Shown: positions 18,027 to 27,041, counted from the stretch's first letter. The stretch: 64,000 nt of DNA from Vibrio comitans (GCA_024346835.1 AP024866.1:806001-870000); one strand, 5' to 3'. The notes: generated from the sequence alone by a model not told the origin. Made by a program: numbers and translations.

Positions 18027-20330
18027 ATGAGTTTCAAGAAAACACAATTCAAATTAGCTAATACAGTATTGATAGGTGCTATCGCTTTGGCATTAGGTGG
18101 GTGCGGTGAAGACAGCCTAACGTCTACTAATAATACGTCTCCGGGCGGAGGTACGTTTAATCCTGCACCCCCTTCAGGCGATAACGATAGTCAAATCACT
18201 TCCAACCTTATTGTATTTACTGATGGCGCGAACTCGGAATGGTCAGCTTGGGATAGCAGTGGTGTAACCACGCCAGCGATTCAAGTAGAGACTGACCAGT
18301 ATGGTGCTGTGATGGAGTTTGTTGTTGATGCCCCTGAGTCAGTATTTGGATTTGTGCGTTCAAGTTCGGCGTTAGATTTATCGACAAGAACAGGCAAGCT
18401 TGTATTGGACGTGAAAGTGACGGATATGCCTGAGAATGGTGATATCCCATGGTTTGTGAAACTAGAAAGCAACGGCGGTCTCTACACGGGTGACAATATC
18501 GGTGAGGAAGTTGAGTTTTCTCTAGATTCTCCAGTTTTAAACCAATGGCAAAGGGTAGAAATAGACCTTCCCGATATGGAAAGCAAGGGACTAGATCTTT
18601 CCGCCATAGATAACGTACTTATTTTCCCTGAGTGGGGACAGGGTGCGGGAGCTGTTTTCCGTGTTGATAATGTTCAGTTCATGTTGGATAGCAACGGTCA
18701 AGAAGATGAAGCTCCGGTGACTCCAGAAGAGCCGGCGCCGAGCTCCGCACTATTTACTAGCACTCTTCCTTCTGGCTGGGTCACTTGGGATTGTTGTGGA
18801 GAAACCAATCCAGCCGTTGTTGACTCCGGTGATGAGGCTTACGGTTCGGCACTAGAATTTATAGTCGTCTCACCAACGGTATTAGGTATAACTAACCGTG
18901 TTGATATTGGCGGTACTGGTTCAGAGAACCTCAACTTGTCAGGAAAAATCTCTTTCGATATTAAGTTACTCAACGACCTTGGGAAAGGCGCTGCGACTAA
19001 CTGGTTATTGAAAATAGAGTCGGGCTTTGAAGAACAATTTGCAGAACTTCCTTTACCTTCAGCCCCTCCGGTTGGCACATGGCAACGCTATACCTTTGAA
19101 GTCGCTGATTTGATTGCTGCAGGGCTTGATGTTACCTCTATCGATACCATTCTTATCTTCCCTGAGTGGGGCACAGGATTAGGCTCTCATTATTTAGTCG
19201 ACAACGTCATGGTTGAAGGGGTACTGGAGGATGGTTCGGGAGAAACACCTGAAGAGCCGCCAGTAGAACCACCAGTAGAAGAAGATGCGATTGTCGTTGT
19301 TGATGATGCGGTTAATCTCAATTGGATTGCTTGGGACTGCTGTGGAGGCTCAACTGCAGAGGTGATTGACTCTGGTGATGTCGCTTATGGAAATGCTGTT
19401 AAGTTCGTAAAAAATATTGATGCAACAGTACTGGGCTTCAGTAGCCGTGAAGATCATGGAGCTTCAGAAGCTAACTCTCTTTCAATAGAGGGTGCAATTA
19501 GCTTTGACATGAAGCTCATCAATGATGGTGGCTCATCAGACTGGAAAGTAAAAGTAGAATCCGGTCCAGAGAATTTCGTTGAATTATCTTTGCCAAGCCT
19601 ACCTGCACAAGGTGAATGGCAAAACTACAGCTTTGATCTAGAAGCTTTAAGCTCAGGTTCTTTAGATTTATCAGCGTCTAACGTGATTATGGTATTCCCA
19701 GCTTGGGGTACAGGAGCAGGCGCTGAATACCTTATCGATAATTTAGAAGTTGTGGGTAGCGTTAATGACTCTGAAATAGTCGAGCCAGAACAACCTGGCG
19801 GTGGTGATACTGTCCTCGTTAGCGAAGGCATTGATTTTGAGAGTAAGTCACTGACTTGGGAAGTATTTGAAAATGCTGACAATGCAGCTCTAGAGTTCGT
19901 AGCGAACCCAGATGATAGTGGTATCAATGGCTCTTCTACGGCTGCGAAGATTGTTGCCAAGATAGCTGGCGCTCCGTGGGCTGGTACCAAAACAGAGGGA
20001 GTAACACCATTTACGCTAGATAGCTCAAATGGAGTGATTAAAGTTATGGTCTACAAGAGCATCATTAGCTCAGTGGTAGTGAAGGTCGAAGCTCCTGATG
20101 GAGAAGGTATCTGGGGTATTGAAGAACGAGTTCAGAACACCAAAGTGAATGAGTGGGAAGAGCTGACTTTCGATTTCACTCAAAACCCAGCATTTAATGC
20201 CGCACCTAGCCAAATCACTGGAGTTGTGATCTTCCCTGACTTCAATGTAGATGGTGGCGGTACTCCACTTAATCGTGTTCAAGACGTCACTATGTATTTC
20301 GACAACGTGACTTTTAATTCAGCACAGTAA
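18027..20330 (+). CDS. Lipoprotein with four tandem carbohydrate-binding-like modules (putative surface glycan-binding protein)
   Basis: The 767-residue protein has a lipoprotein signal with lipobox LGGC (Cys26), then a Pro/Ser/Gly linker. Three homologous modules of about 160 residues follow (about 60-222, 240-395, 422-578), each ending in a VDN/IDN strand after an IFPEWG or VFPAWG motif. A fourth, divergent module (about 592-767) ends in YFDNVTF. Modules 2 and 3 carry WDCCG (256-257 and 438-439); module 1 has WDSSG. Modules 1-3 are joined by Pro/Glu-rich linkers. No catalytic domain is visible. The IDN-type endings resemble beta-sandwich CBMs, and the locus context suggests binding of laminarin at the outer membrane. 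It is the first gene of the glucan cluster. Confidence 0.75.
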   Translation: MSFKKTQFKLANTVLIGAIALALGGCGEDSLTSTNNTSPGGGTFNPAPPSGDNDSQITSNLIVFTDGANSEWSAWDSSGVTTPAIQVETDQYGAVMEFVVDAPESVFGFVRSSSALDLSTRTGKLVLDVKVTDMPENGDIPWFVKLESNGGLYTGDNIGEEVEFSLDSPVLNQWQRVEIDLPDMESKGLDLSAIDNVLIFPEWGQGAGAVFRVDNVQFMLDSNGQEDEAPVTPEEPAPSSALFTSTLPSGWVTWDCCGETNPAVVDSGDEAYGSALEFIVVSPTVLGITNRVDIGGTGSENLNLSGKISFDIKLLNDLGKGAATNWLLKIESGFEEQFAELPLPSAPPVGTWQRYTFEVADLIAAGLDVTSIDTILIFPEWGTGLGSHYLVDNVMVEGVLEDGSGETPEEPPVEPPVEEDAIVVVDDAVNLNWIAWDCCGGSTAEVIDSGDVAYGNAVKFVKNIDATVLGFSSREDHGASEANSLSIEGAISFDMKLINDGGSSDWKVKVESGPENFVELSLPSLPAQGEWQNYSFDLEALSSGSLDLSASNVIMVFPAWGTGAGAEYLIDNLEVVGSVNDSEIVEPEQPGGGDTVLVSEGIDFESKSLTWEVFENADNAALEFVANPDDSGINGSSTAAKIVAKIAGAPWAGTKTEGVTPFTLDSSNGVIKVMVYKSIISSVVVKVEAPDGEGIWGIEERVQNTKVNEWEELTFDFTQNPAFNAAPSQITGVVIFPDFNVDGGGTPLNRVQDVTMYFDNVTFNSAQ

Positions 20331-20341
20331 ATAGACCGACT

Positions 20342-20367
20342 CAGGTGTCTCGTTCTTGAGGCACCTG
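20342..20367 (+). other. Intercistronic hairpin between the binding lipoprotein and GH17 genes
   Basis: CAGGTGTCTC and GAGGCACCTG pair (one wobble) around a 6-base loop, without a T run. It may set relative transcript levels within the operon. Confidence 0.45.
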
Positions 20368-20407
20368 CAGTTATCTAAAGAAATAACTCGCTACAACGGA
20401 AGTAAAA

Positions 20408-22258
20408 ATGATGAATAAATTATTCAAATCAGTTGTCGTTGCTTCGCTATCAGTTTTGATGGCAGCGTGTGGAGATGACGCCATCTCAGGTGATGCATCA
20501 CAGGCCGCACCAACCCCAGAGGGTTCGACGACCTTGTCGCCTCAACCTGCACCGACAGGTAACTTTCCTACCGCACGTAATGGTGATGTGTTGTTAGGTA
20601 ACTCTGATTATCCAGCTATTTCGTACGGCGCTTTTCGAAGCACAGAAAGAGCGGAAGAGTTTGTTCCAAGTGTCGCTGAATTAAAAGAAGACCTTCGAAT
20701 TCTTCAAGCAATGGGGATCAAGGTGCTAAGAACCTATAACACCCAAGGCTTCAGTGATACTGCGAATCTGCTGATTGCGATTGATGAGTTAATGGCTGAA
20801 GACAGCAGTTTTGAAATGTACGTGATGCTAGGCGTTTGGATAGATGCTTTGAACTCATGGACTGATATGGAAACCGTCCCTACTGAGAACAATCCAGCTA
20901 ACTATGATGAAGTTGCTAAGGCACTGGAAATGGTGAGTAGCTATCCAGAAATTATTAAGGTTATTGCGGTCGGCAACGAAGCCATGGTGCATTGGGCACC
21001 TTACCACGTTGCTCCGAGCATCATTCTTGAGCATGTAAATACATTTCAGCAGAAAAAAGCAGACGGTGAAATACCCGAAGACGTATGGGTTACGACCTCA
21101 GACAACTTTGCTTCGTGGGCAGGCGAGGGCGATTACAACAATCCAGACTTAGTCACGCTCATTCAAGCAGTTGATTACATCTCTGTGCATGTTTACCCAT
21201 TCCACGATACTCATTATGACAATAGTTTTTGGCTAGTGCCTGAAGATGAACAGGGCTTGGACGTTCAACAGCAAGTTGATCTTGCTATGCAGCGTGCGCA
21301 AGAACATGCACTGGCGCAGCTGAAAAAAGCGCAAGATTTTATGCTAGCGCAAGGCATTGAGAAGCAGCTTCACATCGGTGAGACAGGTTGGTCTTCAGAA
21401 ACGAATGTTCTGTATGGTGCAGATGGTTCAAAGGCAGCCGATGAATACAAACAAAAGGTTTATTTTGACAATCTAACGGCATGGGCAGAAGAGTTTGGTG
21501 CTTCATTGTTCTTTTTCCAAGCATTTGATGAACCATGGAAGGGGGCTCCTGACAACGAAGGTGATTCTGAAAAGCACTTTGGTCTTATCGATATTGACGG
21601 TAATGCGAAATACGTTGTTTGGGGCTATGTAGATCAAGGCGCATTTGACGGTTTGACTCGCGGTGGAATGAGCATAATGAAGAGCCATGGAGGGGTAGAG
21701 CAAAATGTCATGGATACGGTGCTAGCACCTAATTTTGCACCCGTGGTCGGCGCGCCTACGGATGATGATAGTTACGCCGTTATTTCTTCGAGTGGTTTAC
21801 GAGAAGGCTTGCTACCGATTGGCTGGGAAGAAACGGCTTTCTTAGGCGAAGAAAATAATGTACTCGTTTTAACCACCGCACCTAATGGCGGTACTGCTAA
21901 AGATTGGGGGTGGGGAGCTGGCGTTGTATTCCCTGGCCAAGCGGGTGACAACTTATCTGGATTTGAGAGCGGAACACTCAACTTTGAAATCAAAGGCACA
22001 ACACAATCGACGTTTAATATCGGTTTTCAAACCGGCCTCTATGACAACGCGACTAGGCCGCAAACGAACAACTTTGTGGTGTTTGGTTCTGGTGGACGAC
22101 AGTTGACCAGTGATTGGGTTGCACACTCGATTGATATTAGTGAATTGTCTCAAGGCAACCCGGACTTTTCTGACGTGACCTCGCCATTTTACTTTAGTGG
22201 CAGCGCCGATATTGATGGTGGCGTAGTGGAAGTACGAAACATTACATTCTCCAAATAA
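20408..22258 (+). CDS. GH17-type beta-1,3-glucanase lipoprotein with C-terminal binding module
   Basis: The 616-residue lipoprotein (lipobox MAAC, Cys21) has a Pro/Thr linker, then a TIM-barrel domain at about 55-430. The GH17-type motifs are IKVLRTYNT, AVGNEAMVHW with acid/base Glu191, and HIGETGW with nucleophile Glu325, followed by FQAFDEPWK. A C-terminal domain (about 455-616) resembles the beta-sandwich modules of the neighbouring genes and ends VEVRNITF. GH17 enzymes cut or transglycosylate beta-1,3-glucans such as laminarin. The gene lies 77 bp behind the binding lipoprotein, with no operator of its own, so the two are probably one transcript. Confidence 0.85.
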   Translation: MMNKLFKSVVVASLSVLMAACGDDAISGDASQAAPTPEGSTTLSPQPAPTGNFPTARNGDVLLGNSDYPAISYGAFRSTERAEEFVPSVAELKEDLRILQAMGIKVLRTYNTQGFSDTANLLIAIDELMAEDSSFEMYVMLGVWIDALNSWTDMETVPTENNPANYDEVAKALEMVSSYPEIIKVIAVGNEAMVHWAPYHVAPSIILEHVNTFQQKKADGEIPEDVWVTTSDNFASWAGEGDYNNPDLVTLIQAVDYISVHVYPFHDTHYDNSFWLVPEDEQGLDVQQQVDLAMQRAQEHALAQLKKAQDFMLAQGIEKQLHIGETGWSSETNVLYGADGSKAADEYKQKVYFDNLTAWAEEFGASLFFFQAFDEPWKGAPDNEGDSEKHFGLIDIDGNAKYVVWGYVDQGAFDGLTRGGMSIMKSHGGVEQNVMDTVLAPNFAPVVGAPTDDDSYAVISSSGLREGLLPIGWEETAFLGEENNVLVLTTAPNGGTAKDWGWGAGVVFPGQAGDNLSGFESGTLNFEIKGTTQSTFNIGFQTGLYDNATRPQTNNFVVFGSGGRQLTSDWVAHSIDISELSQGNPDFSDVTSPFYFSGSADIDGGVVEVRNITFSK

Positions 22259-22315
22259 CGACAGTCACTGGAGGGTGATTGTTATCGCCCTCTACCCAAT
22301 ATCGCGATCGCTGGG

Positions 22316-22329
22316 TTTAAGCGGTTACA
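22316..22329. promoter_or_regulatory. LacI-type operator 4
   Basis: TTTAAGCGGTTACA, one mismatch to the palindromic consensus, 29 bp before the preferred GH16 start. Confidence 0.6.
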
Positions 22330-22357
22330 AGGAATGTTCAAAGAAAGGGCTATCTCA

Positions 22358-23695
22358 ATGGGATCTAAGCTAAATAAAAGCACAACCTACTCAACAGGCA
22401 CATTGTTGATTGGTTTACTCAGTACCGGAGTAAATGCAGGTTGGGAAGTGCAATGGATTGAGCGCTTTGATGGAGACTCAGTCAATTGGAATAACTGGTC
22501 TGCTCAAACAGAAGCTAACTACAACAACGAAGTACAATGCTATACCGCCGATGATTACTCAACACAACAAAACTACGATGTGTCTGACGGCACGTTGAAA
22601 ATCATTGCTCGCAAGAAAACACACGCCTGTCCAACATTGGGTAATCAAACAAAGGAATGGACCTCTGGGCGTTTGAACTCTAAGGACAAGCGCGAGTTCT
22701 TGTATGGAAGAATTGAATCGAGAATCAAATTTCATAATCTGGAACAAGGAACTTGGCCTGCATTTTGGATGCTAGAAAATCGAATCTCAGAGCAGCCGAT
22801 TAAGGGTGATAACGATAATGTGAATTGGCCTAATCCTGGTGCAGGGGAGATAGATGTTTGGGAATGGTTTTCAAATCAACCCGACACGTATATTACCAAT
22901 TTCTTCAATACCTCAGGTTGTGCGGAAGAGGTGCGTTATACCTACCCAAATGGCTCTTCAGATGTTCTTAACTGGCACAACTATGCCATGGAGTGGACTC
23001 CAGAGCGTATCGATTTCTTTATCGATGAAACGCTAGTATCTAGCCAAGATGTGAGCGGATGCCCTCAGTACAAGGAGCCAATGTTCATTCTGCTTAACCT
23101 CGCTATGGGGGGGAATCTCGGTGGCTATATCGATCCAACTTTGCAGCAAGCAACCCTTGAAGTGGATTTTGTCGCTCACTGTCAGTCTACGGTGGACAAT
23201 CAGGCAACTCGCTGTGATGAGTCTACCCCTACAAATGGCGAATTAGAGCACAACGAGCAACTAAATCTCATTGTTTATCAAAATGGTGTGCCTACATCAG
23301 CGGTAGACACTTCGATGGGTGAAGTGGAAGTTCGAGCGACGTTTTCGGCTGAGCCTAACTTAGACAATTACATTCTTACTTGGAACAGTGGTCGATTAAC
23401 CAGTGCGACTGAAGAAGGCAACGCACTCAAATTCGATCCTAGCTCATTACCCAGCGGCCATTATACGGTTACTGCAAATTTAACGAGTTTGGATGATGCC
23501 GACTTTTCACTTACACAGCATCACTCTCTTGAGGTTAAAAATGGAGATGACATTGCTGATGAGCAAGATCAATCCACATCTCCTGACTCAACATCAGCAA
23601 ATAGTTCTTCAGGCGGAGCAACGTCTGGTTCTATCGCTATTTTCTTAGCGCTGGTTGTTGTGTTCCGTCGATATTTTTTAGGGGTACGCAGATGA
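22358..23695 (+). CDS. GH16 beta-glucanase with GlyGly-CTERM-like sorting tail
   Basis: The 445-residue secreted enzyme has an N-terminal Sec signal ending VNA before GWEVQW. The GH16 beta-jelly roll spans about 20-270, and the catalytic GEIDVWE places Glu164 (nucleophile), Asp166 and Glu169 (acid/base). An Ig-like domain follows (about 290-390). A Ser-rich linker leads to SSGGATSG, a hydrophobic helix (SIAIFLALVVVF) and a basic end (RRYFLGVRR). That tail has the three parts of a GlyGly-CTERM signal used by rhombosortase and the type II secretion system in vibrios. The ATG at 22358 has AAGGG upstream. An in-frame ATG at 22334 sits against operator 4 and gives a poorer signal peptide. Confidence 0.85.
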   Translation: MGSKLNKSTTYSTGTLLIGLLSTGVNAGWEVQWIERFDGDSVNWNNWSAQTEANYNNEVQCYTADDYSTQQNYDVSDGTLKIIARKKTHACPTLGNQTKEWTSGRLNSKDKREFLYGRIESRIKFHNLEQGTWPAFWMLENRISEQPIKGDNDNVNWPNPGAGEIDVWEWFSNQPDTYITNFFNTSGCAEEVRYTYPNGSSDVLNWHNYAMEWTPERIDFFIDETLVSSQDVSGCPQYKEPMFILLNLAMGGNLGGYIDPTLQQATLEVDFVAHCQSTVDNQATRCDESTPTNGELEHNEQLNLIVYQNGVPTSAVDTSMGEVEVRATFSAEPNLDNYILTWNSGRLTSATEEGNALKFDPSSLPSGHYTVTANLTSLDDADFSLTQHHSLEVKNGDDIADEQDQSTSPDSTSANSSSGGATSGSIAIFLALVVVFRRYFLGVRR

Positions 23696-23723
23696 GTACT
23701 CAAAACCAACACAATACATGTCA

Positions 23724-23737
23724 TGTAAGCGGTTACA
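23724..23737. promoter_or_regulatory. LacI-type operator 5
   Basis: TGTAAGCGGTTACA is the exact reverse complement of operators 1 and 2. It lies 48 bp before the GTG start of the second GH16 gene. Confidence 0.75.
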
Positions 23738-23784
23738 AGTTAGGCGCCAAGGCTAATCCGCAGATGAACAAGGAGTATCAATCC

Positions 23785-25347
23785 GTGACTAAAACCTTTA
23801 ATCGAATCTCTTTAGCAAGCTGTATTGCCATTGCATTAGCAGGTTGTAGCTCAAGCAGCGCTCCGGTGCAGATTACTCCAGAGCAGTTGGTTGATAATAC
23901 AACTACGCCAGATACAGGCTGGCAGATGGTGTGGAATGATGAATTCTCGGGTGTCGATATTGATAAATCCAAATGGAGCTTTGAAGAAAACTGTTGGGGC
24001 GGGGGTAACAACGAGCAGCAATGCTATACCGACCGTAAAGTGAACGCCTTTGTCGATAGTGGTGTTTTGCATATTGTTGCGAAGAAAGGCAGCTTTACTG
24101 GCCCAAACAATCCTGATGGCGACATGCGTGCTAAGGCAACCCTACCGTATACATCTGCACGCCTTCGAACTTTAAATAAAGGAGACTGGAAATACGGTCG
24201 CTTTGAAATTCGAGCTCTAATGCCTTCTGGTCAAGGAACCTGGCCTGCAATTTGGATGCTGCCAAGTGACTGGAAGTACGGTACATGGGCAGCTTCCGGT
24301 GAGATAGACATCATGGAAGCGGTGAACCTGAAGACACCAACGGACAAAAAGGGTGCGGCTGAAGGCACGGTTGAAAACCGCATTTATGGCTCATTACATT
24401 ACGGCCGAGCTTGGCCAGAAAATGTCCATACGGGCGCAGAATATACTCTGCCAAATAACGCAAGTCCTGCAGATGGTTTCCATACCTATGCCATAGAGTG
24501 GGAAGAAGGCGAAATTCGCTGGTATGTGGATGGTGTTCACTACGCAACACAAACGCAAGAGGGTTGGTATGGGCAATATAAAGAGAATGGACAGCTAGTT
24601 ACTGCGCCGGACTCTGCCCCATTTAATGAGCGATTTCACCTGTTGCTTAACCTTGCAGTGGGTGGTGCTTGGTCTGGAAACACCAATGAAGGTGGCATTG
24701 ATGCCTCTGCATTCCCACAAACCTTAGCGGTTGATTATGTGCGAGTTTATCAATGTTCAAAAGATGCAGAGACAGGTCATGGATGTGCATCGGTTGACGA
24801 AGCAATTGAAATCACCAAAGGACATGAAACGCCAAAAATCCTAGTGGCTGACGCGAATTACGGAAAAGGAAACTTGCTGGAAGTCTTTTCTGAGCAACTG
24901 AACCCCCTTCTTGTTTTAAGTGGTTACGACCCTGAAGCCAACATTAATGTGAGCTTTGTGGACGACGCTAGTAAAGGCAAGGTGCTACGCATTGAAAAAT
25001 CAGGTGCGAGTGGTAATTCCTACTTCAAAACACCAGAAGTGGATTTGAGTGATTGGCTAGGGAGTGGTGAATTGGTATTCGACCTGTTTGTTGAATCAAA
25101 TCCTAACGACTCTGAACTGCTTGTGAAGATAGACAGTGGCTGGCCTAAGGTGAGTGACCTCGATGTGCCACTACCTGATCAGGGGCAGTGGCAAGAAGTG
25201 CGAATCAAGCTGTCTGACCTTGCCAATGGAGGCAACCGCTTCGCGGCAGGAAATAAAGTAGATATGAGCAAAATCATAAACTTACTGGTTATTGAGCCTC
25301 AAGGTGAGATGACCCTAATGATGGATAACGTGCGTTTCGAGCGCTAA
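23785..25347 (+). CDS. GH16 endo-beta-1,3-glucanase lipoprotein with C-terminal CBM-like domain
   Basis: The 520-residue lipoprotein (lipobox LAGC, Cys21) has a GH16 domain at about 40-330 with the laminarinase pattern GEIDIME (Glu173, Asp175, Glu178), the WPAIWMLP strand and AVDYVRVYQC. A C-terminal module (about 350-520) ends MMDNVRF like the repeats of the binding lipoprotein. I use the GTG at 23785 with AAGGAG upstream, because it starts a normal lipoprotein signal. An ATG at 23692, overlapping the previous stop as ATGA, would add 31 polar residues and bury operator 5 in the coding region. It probably makes the laminari-oligosaccharides taken up by the porin. Confidence 0.88.
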   Translation: MTKTFNRISLASCIAIALAGCSSSSAPVQITPEQLVDNTTTPDTGWQMVWNDEFSGVDIDKSKWSFEENCWGGGNNEQQCYTDRKVNAFVDSGVLHIVAKKGSFTGPNNPDGDMRAKATLPYTSARLRTLNKGDWKYGRFEIRALMPSGQGTWPAIWMLPSDWKYGTWAASGEIDIMEAVNLKTPTDKKGAAEGTVENRIYGSLHYGRAWPENVHTGAEYTLPNNASPADGFHTYAIEWEEGEIRWYVDGVHYATQTQEGWYGQYKENGQLVTAPDSAPFNERFHLLLNLAVGGAWSGNTNEGGIDASAFPQTLAVDYVRVYQCSKDAETGHGCASVDEAIEITKGHETPKILVADANYGKGNLLEVFSEQLNPLLVLSGYDPEANINVSFVDDASKGKVLRIEKSGASGNSYFKTPEVDLSDWLGSGELVFDLFVESNPNDSELLVKIDSGWPKVSDLDVPLPDQGQWQEVRIKLSDLANGGNRFAAGNKVDMSKIINLLVIEPQGEMTLMMDNVRFER

Positions 25348-25355
25348 GTCACTGG

Positions 25356-25379
25356 GAAGGGCAGATGATTTGCCCTTCT
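25356..25379 (+). terminator. Hairpin between the GH16 lipoprotein and porin genes
   Basis: GAAGGGCA and TGCCCTTC form an 8-bp stem followed by TCATTTT. A weak terminator or processing site is possible. Confidence 0.5.
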
Positions 25380-25444
25380 CATTTTGCAATCAAATTGATG
25401 AATTGCCGTGCTTAGAGGCTCGGTTAAAAGAAAATGGAGTTTAT

Positions 25445-26818
25445 ATGAAAATGTCAAAGGTCGCTTTGGGTTTGGTTTCAGCATTAACAGGGCTATCAGT
25501 AGTTCCATCAGCGCTGGCAAATCCAGTGGAAGGGTTTGAGTTTCATGGTTATTTCCGAGCTGGTGTTTTGATGAGCGCCGAAAATGACTTTAAGCGTGCG
25601 AATTTTGCAGGACAGAAAGAAACATTAGGGCGTCTTGGTATCGAAGCTGACAACAATTTTAGTGCACAATTTGCTAATACCTGGACGTGGGATGAAAATA
25701 AAAGTTTCAAGATCAATCTTGGATTTGGCACTTTGGATGAAGAGGCTGGATTGAGCTCAAGTGCTGAAGTGAAAAGTGCGGGTATTGATAACGGATTTAT
25801 TGAGTTCAAAGGCATGTCCTCATCGGGTATCGTCTGGGGCGGTGGTCGTGAATACGGTAAAGATGACAACTATATCTTTATGACTGACTTCTTCTATTCC
25901 GATATGTCGGGCATTGGTGCCGGGATTGTCGATTATGAAATCGGCGAATCTCAGTGGGATTTTGCTTATATCGCCAGTGACCGTTCCGATAGTGATGCTG
26001 ACCGTTGGAGTGATGGCCCAGCTGAACCAGGTAACAATGAAACCAACCTCAACAACCTTATGCATGCGCTACATCTGGCCGTTTCGTATGGTGATGTACG
26101 TTTATCTGCATTGCTAAAAGGTATGCCAGATAACTGGGATAGAGAAGGCAATGAGTGGGCTGAGACAGGTTTCGATTTAACCTTTACCTATACGATGCAT
26201 AGCTTTTTCGGTTTGCCAGGTAACGGCGATTCAAGATTGATTCTGCAAGGTGGTAAAGGCTTAGGTGCCGGCAACTTACTAGGCGGTACGATTACCGGTT
26301 ACAACGCTTATGCGCCAGGTTCTCTGGCTCAGGGTCAGCATAATGATTGGGGACCTGCGGGAGATGCGACCTACTTGCTTACTCATTTGGAAGACGACGA
26401 TACCTCCGGTCGAGCATTACTTTGGGGCCGCTATACCTTCGATAATGGTCTGAGCTTGTTCCCATCGATTCAAGGTCAGTATAACCACATGGCTGCGGGG
26501 GATGCTCGCACAGATGCCGATTATAACTACTGGGTATCTGCAATGGTGCGTCCAACGATGCCAATCAGTGAGTACTTCTATCTGCAAGGTGAGCTTGGTT
26601 ATGTGTACAACAACTGGGGTGGTTCATCTTGGAACCAAAGCAAGTTTACGATTGCACCAACGTTTATCATGGCAACCCCTTATGGTGTCGCCCCTGAGAT
26701 TCGCTTCCTAGCAAGTTATCTTCCTAAGTCTTGGACCAATGAGCAAGAACAAGCTGATGGCTCTACTGAGCTAGAAGATGATTTCATTGTGGGTATTCAG
26801 GCAGACGTTTGGTGGTAA
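25445..26818 (+). CDS. LamB-type (maltoporin family) outer-membrane porin
   Basis: The 457-residue protein has a Sec signal of 25 residues ending ALA, then NPVEGFEFHGYFRAG, the usual LamB opening. Alternating strands follow, with NNFSAQFANTWTW, the GRYTFDNGLSLFP strand, and a C-terminal strand ending in aromatic residues (VDVWW-like end). LamB proteins are 18-strand trimeric channels for oligosaccharides with an aromatic greasy slide. The ATG at 25445 has GGAG six bases upstream. As the last gene of the cluster it probably imports laminari-oligosaccharides; substrate choice is inferred from context. Confidence 0.88.
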   Translation: MKMSKVALGLVSALTGLSVVPSALANPVEGFEFHGYFRAGVLMSAENDFKRANFAGQKETLGRLGIEADNNFSAQFANTWTWDENKSFKINLGFGTLDEEAGLSSSAEVKSAGIDNGFIEFKGMSSSGIVWGGGREYGKDDNYIFMTDFFYSDMSGIGAGIVDYEIGESQWDFAYIASDRSDSDADRWSDGPAEPGNNETNLNNLMHALHLAVSYGDVRLSALLKGMPDNWDREGNEWAETGFDLTFTYTMHSFFGLPGNGDSRLILQGGKGLGAGNLLGGTITGYNAYAPGSLAQGQHNDWGPAGDATYLLTHLEDDDTSGRALLWGRYTFDNGLSLFPSIQGQYNHMAAGDARTDADYNYWVSAMVRPTMPISEYFYLQGELGYVYNNWGGSSWNQSKFTIAPTFIMATPYGVAPEIRFLASYLPKSWTNEQEQADGSTELEDDFIVGIQADVWW

Positions 26819-27017
26819 TGCCAGTTGAAACAACCTGATTTTATTTGATTTTGATTAGTGAAAGGCGATGTAGATAAGTTTGTGATTGATAGAGGTATTA
26901 GTCATGAATAGCTAAATAAAGGCCATAGTTCACTAGAAGAGTTATGGCCTTGTGGAATCAAGTTATCTGCCCAAGCTATGTGTTGTGATTGGTAAGACAC
27001 AACAATGCTATTTAGCG

Positions 27018-27041
27018 TCGCCTCTATGAGGCGATTTTTTT
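27018..27041 (+). terminator. Terminator of the glucan-utilisation cluster
   Basis: The stem TCGCCTC / GAGGCGA with a TAT loop is followed by seven T. Confidence 0.85.

Noticed and set aside
18217..20282. Several long minus-strand frames within the binding lipoprotein gene
   Set aside because: The plus-strand frame has a lipobox, internal repeats and clear homologous modules; the others are shadows.
22334..22357. Earlier ATG for the first GH16 gene
   Set aside because: It lies 4 bp from operator 4, has no good ribosome binding site and worsens the signal peptide.
26981..27000. A GTGATTGGTA stretch resembling the end of the MITE-like repeats
   Set aside because: No other part of the element is present nearby; ten bases are too few.
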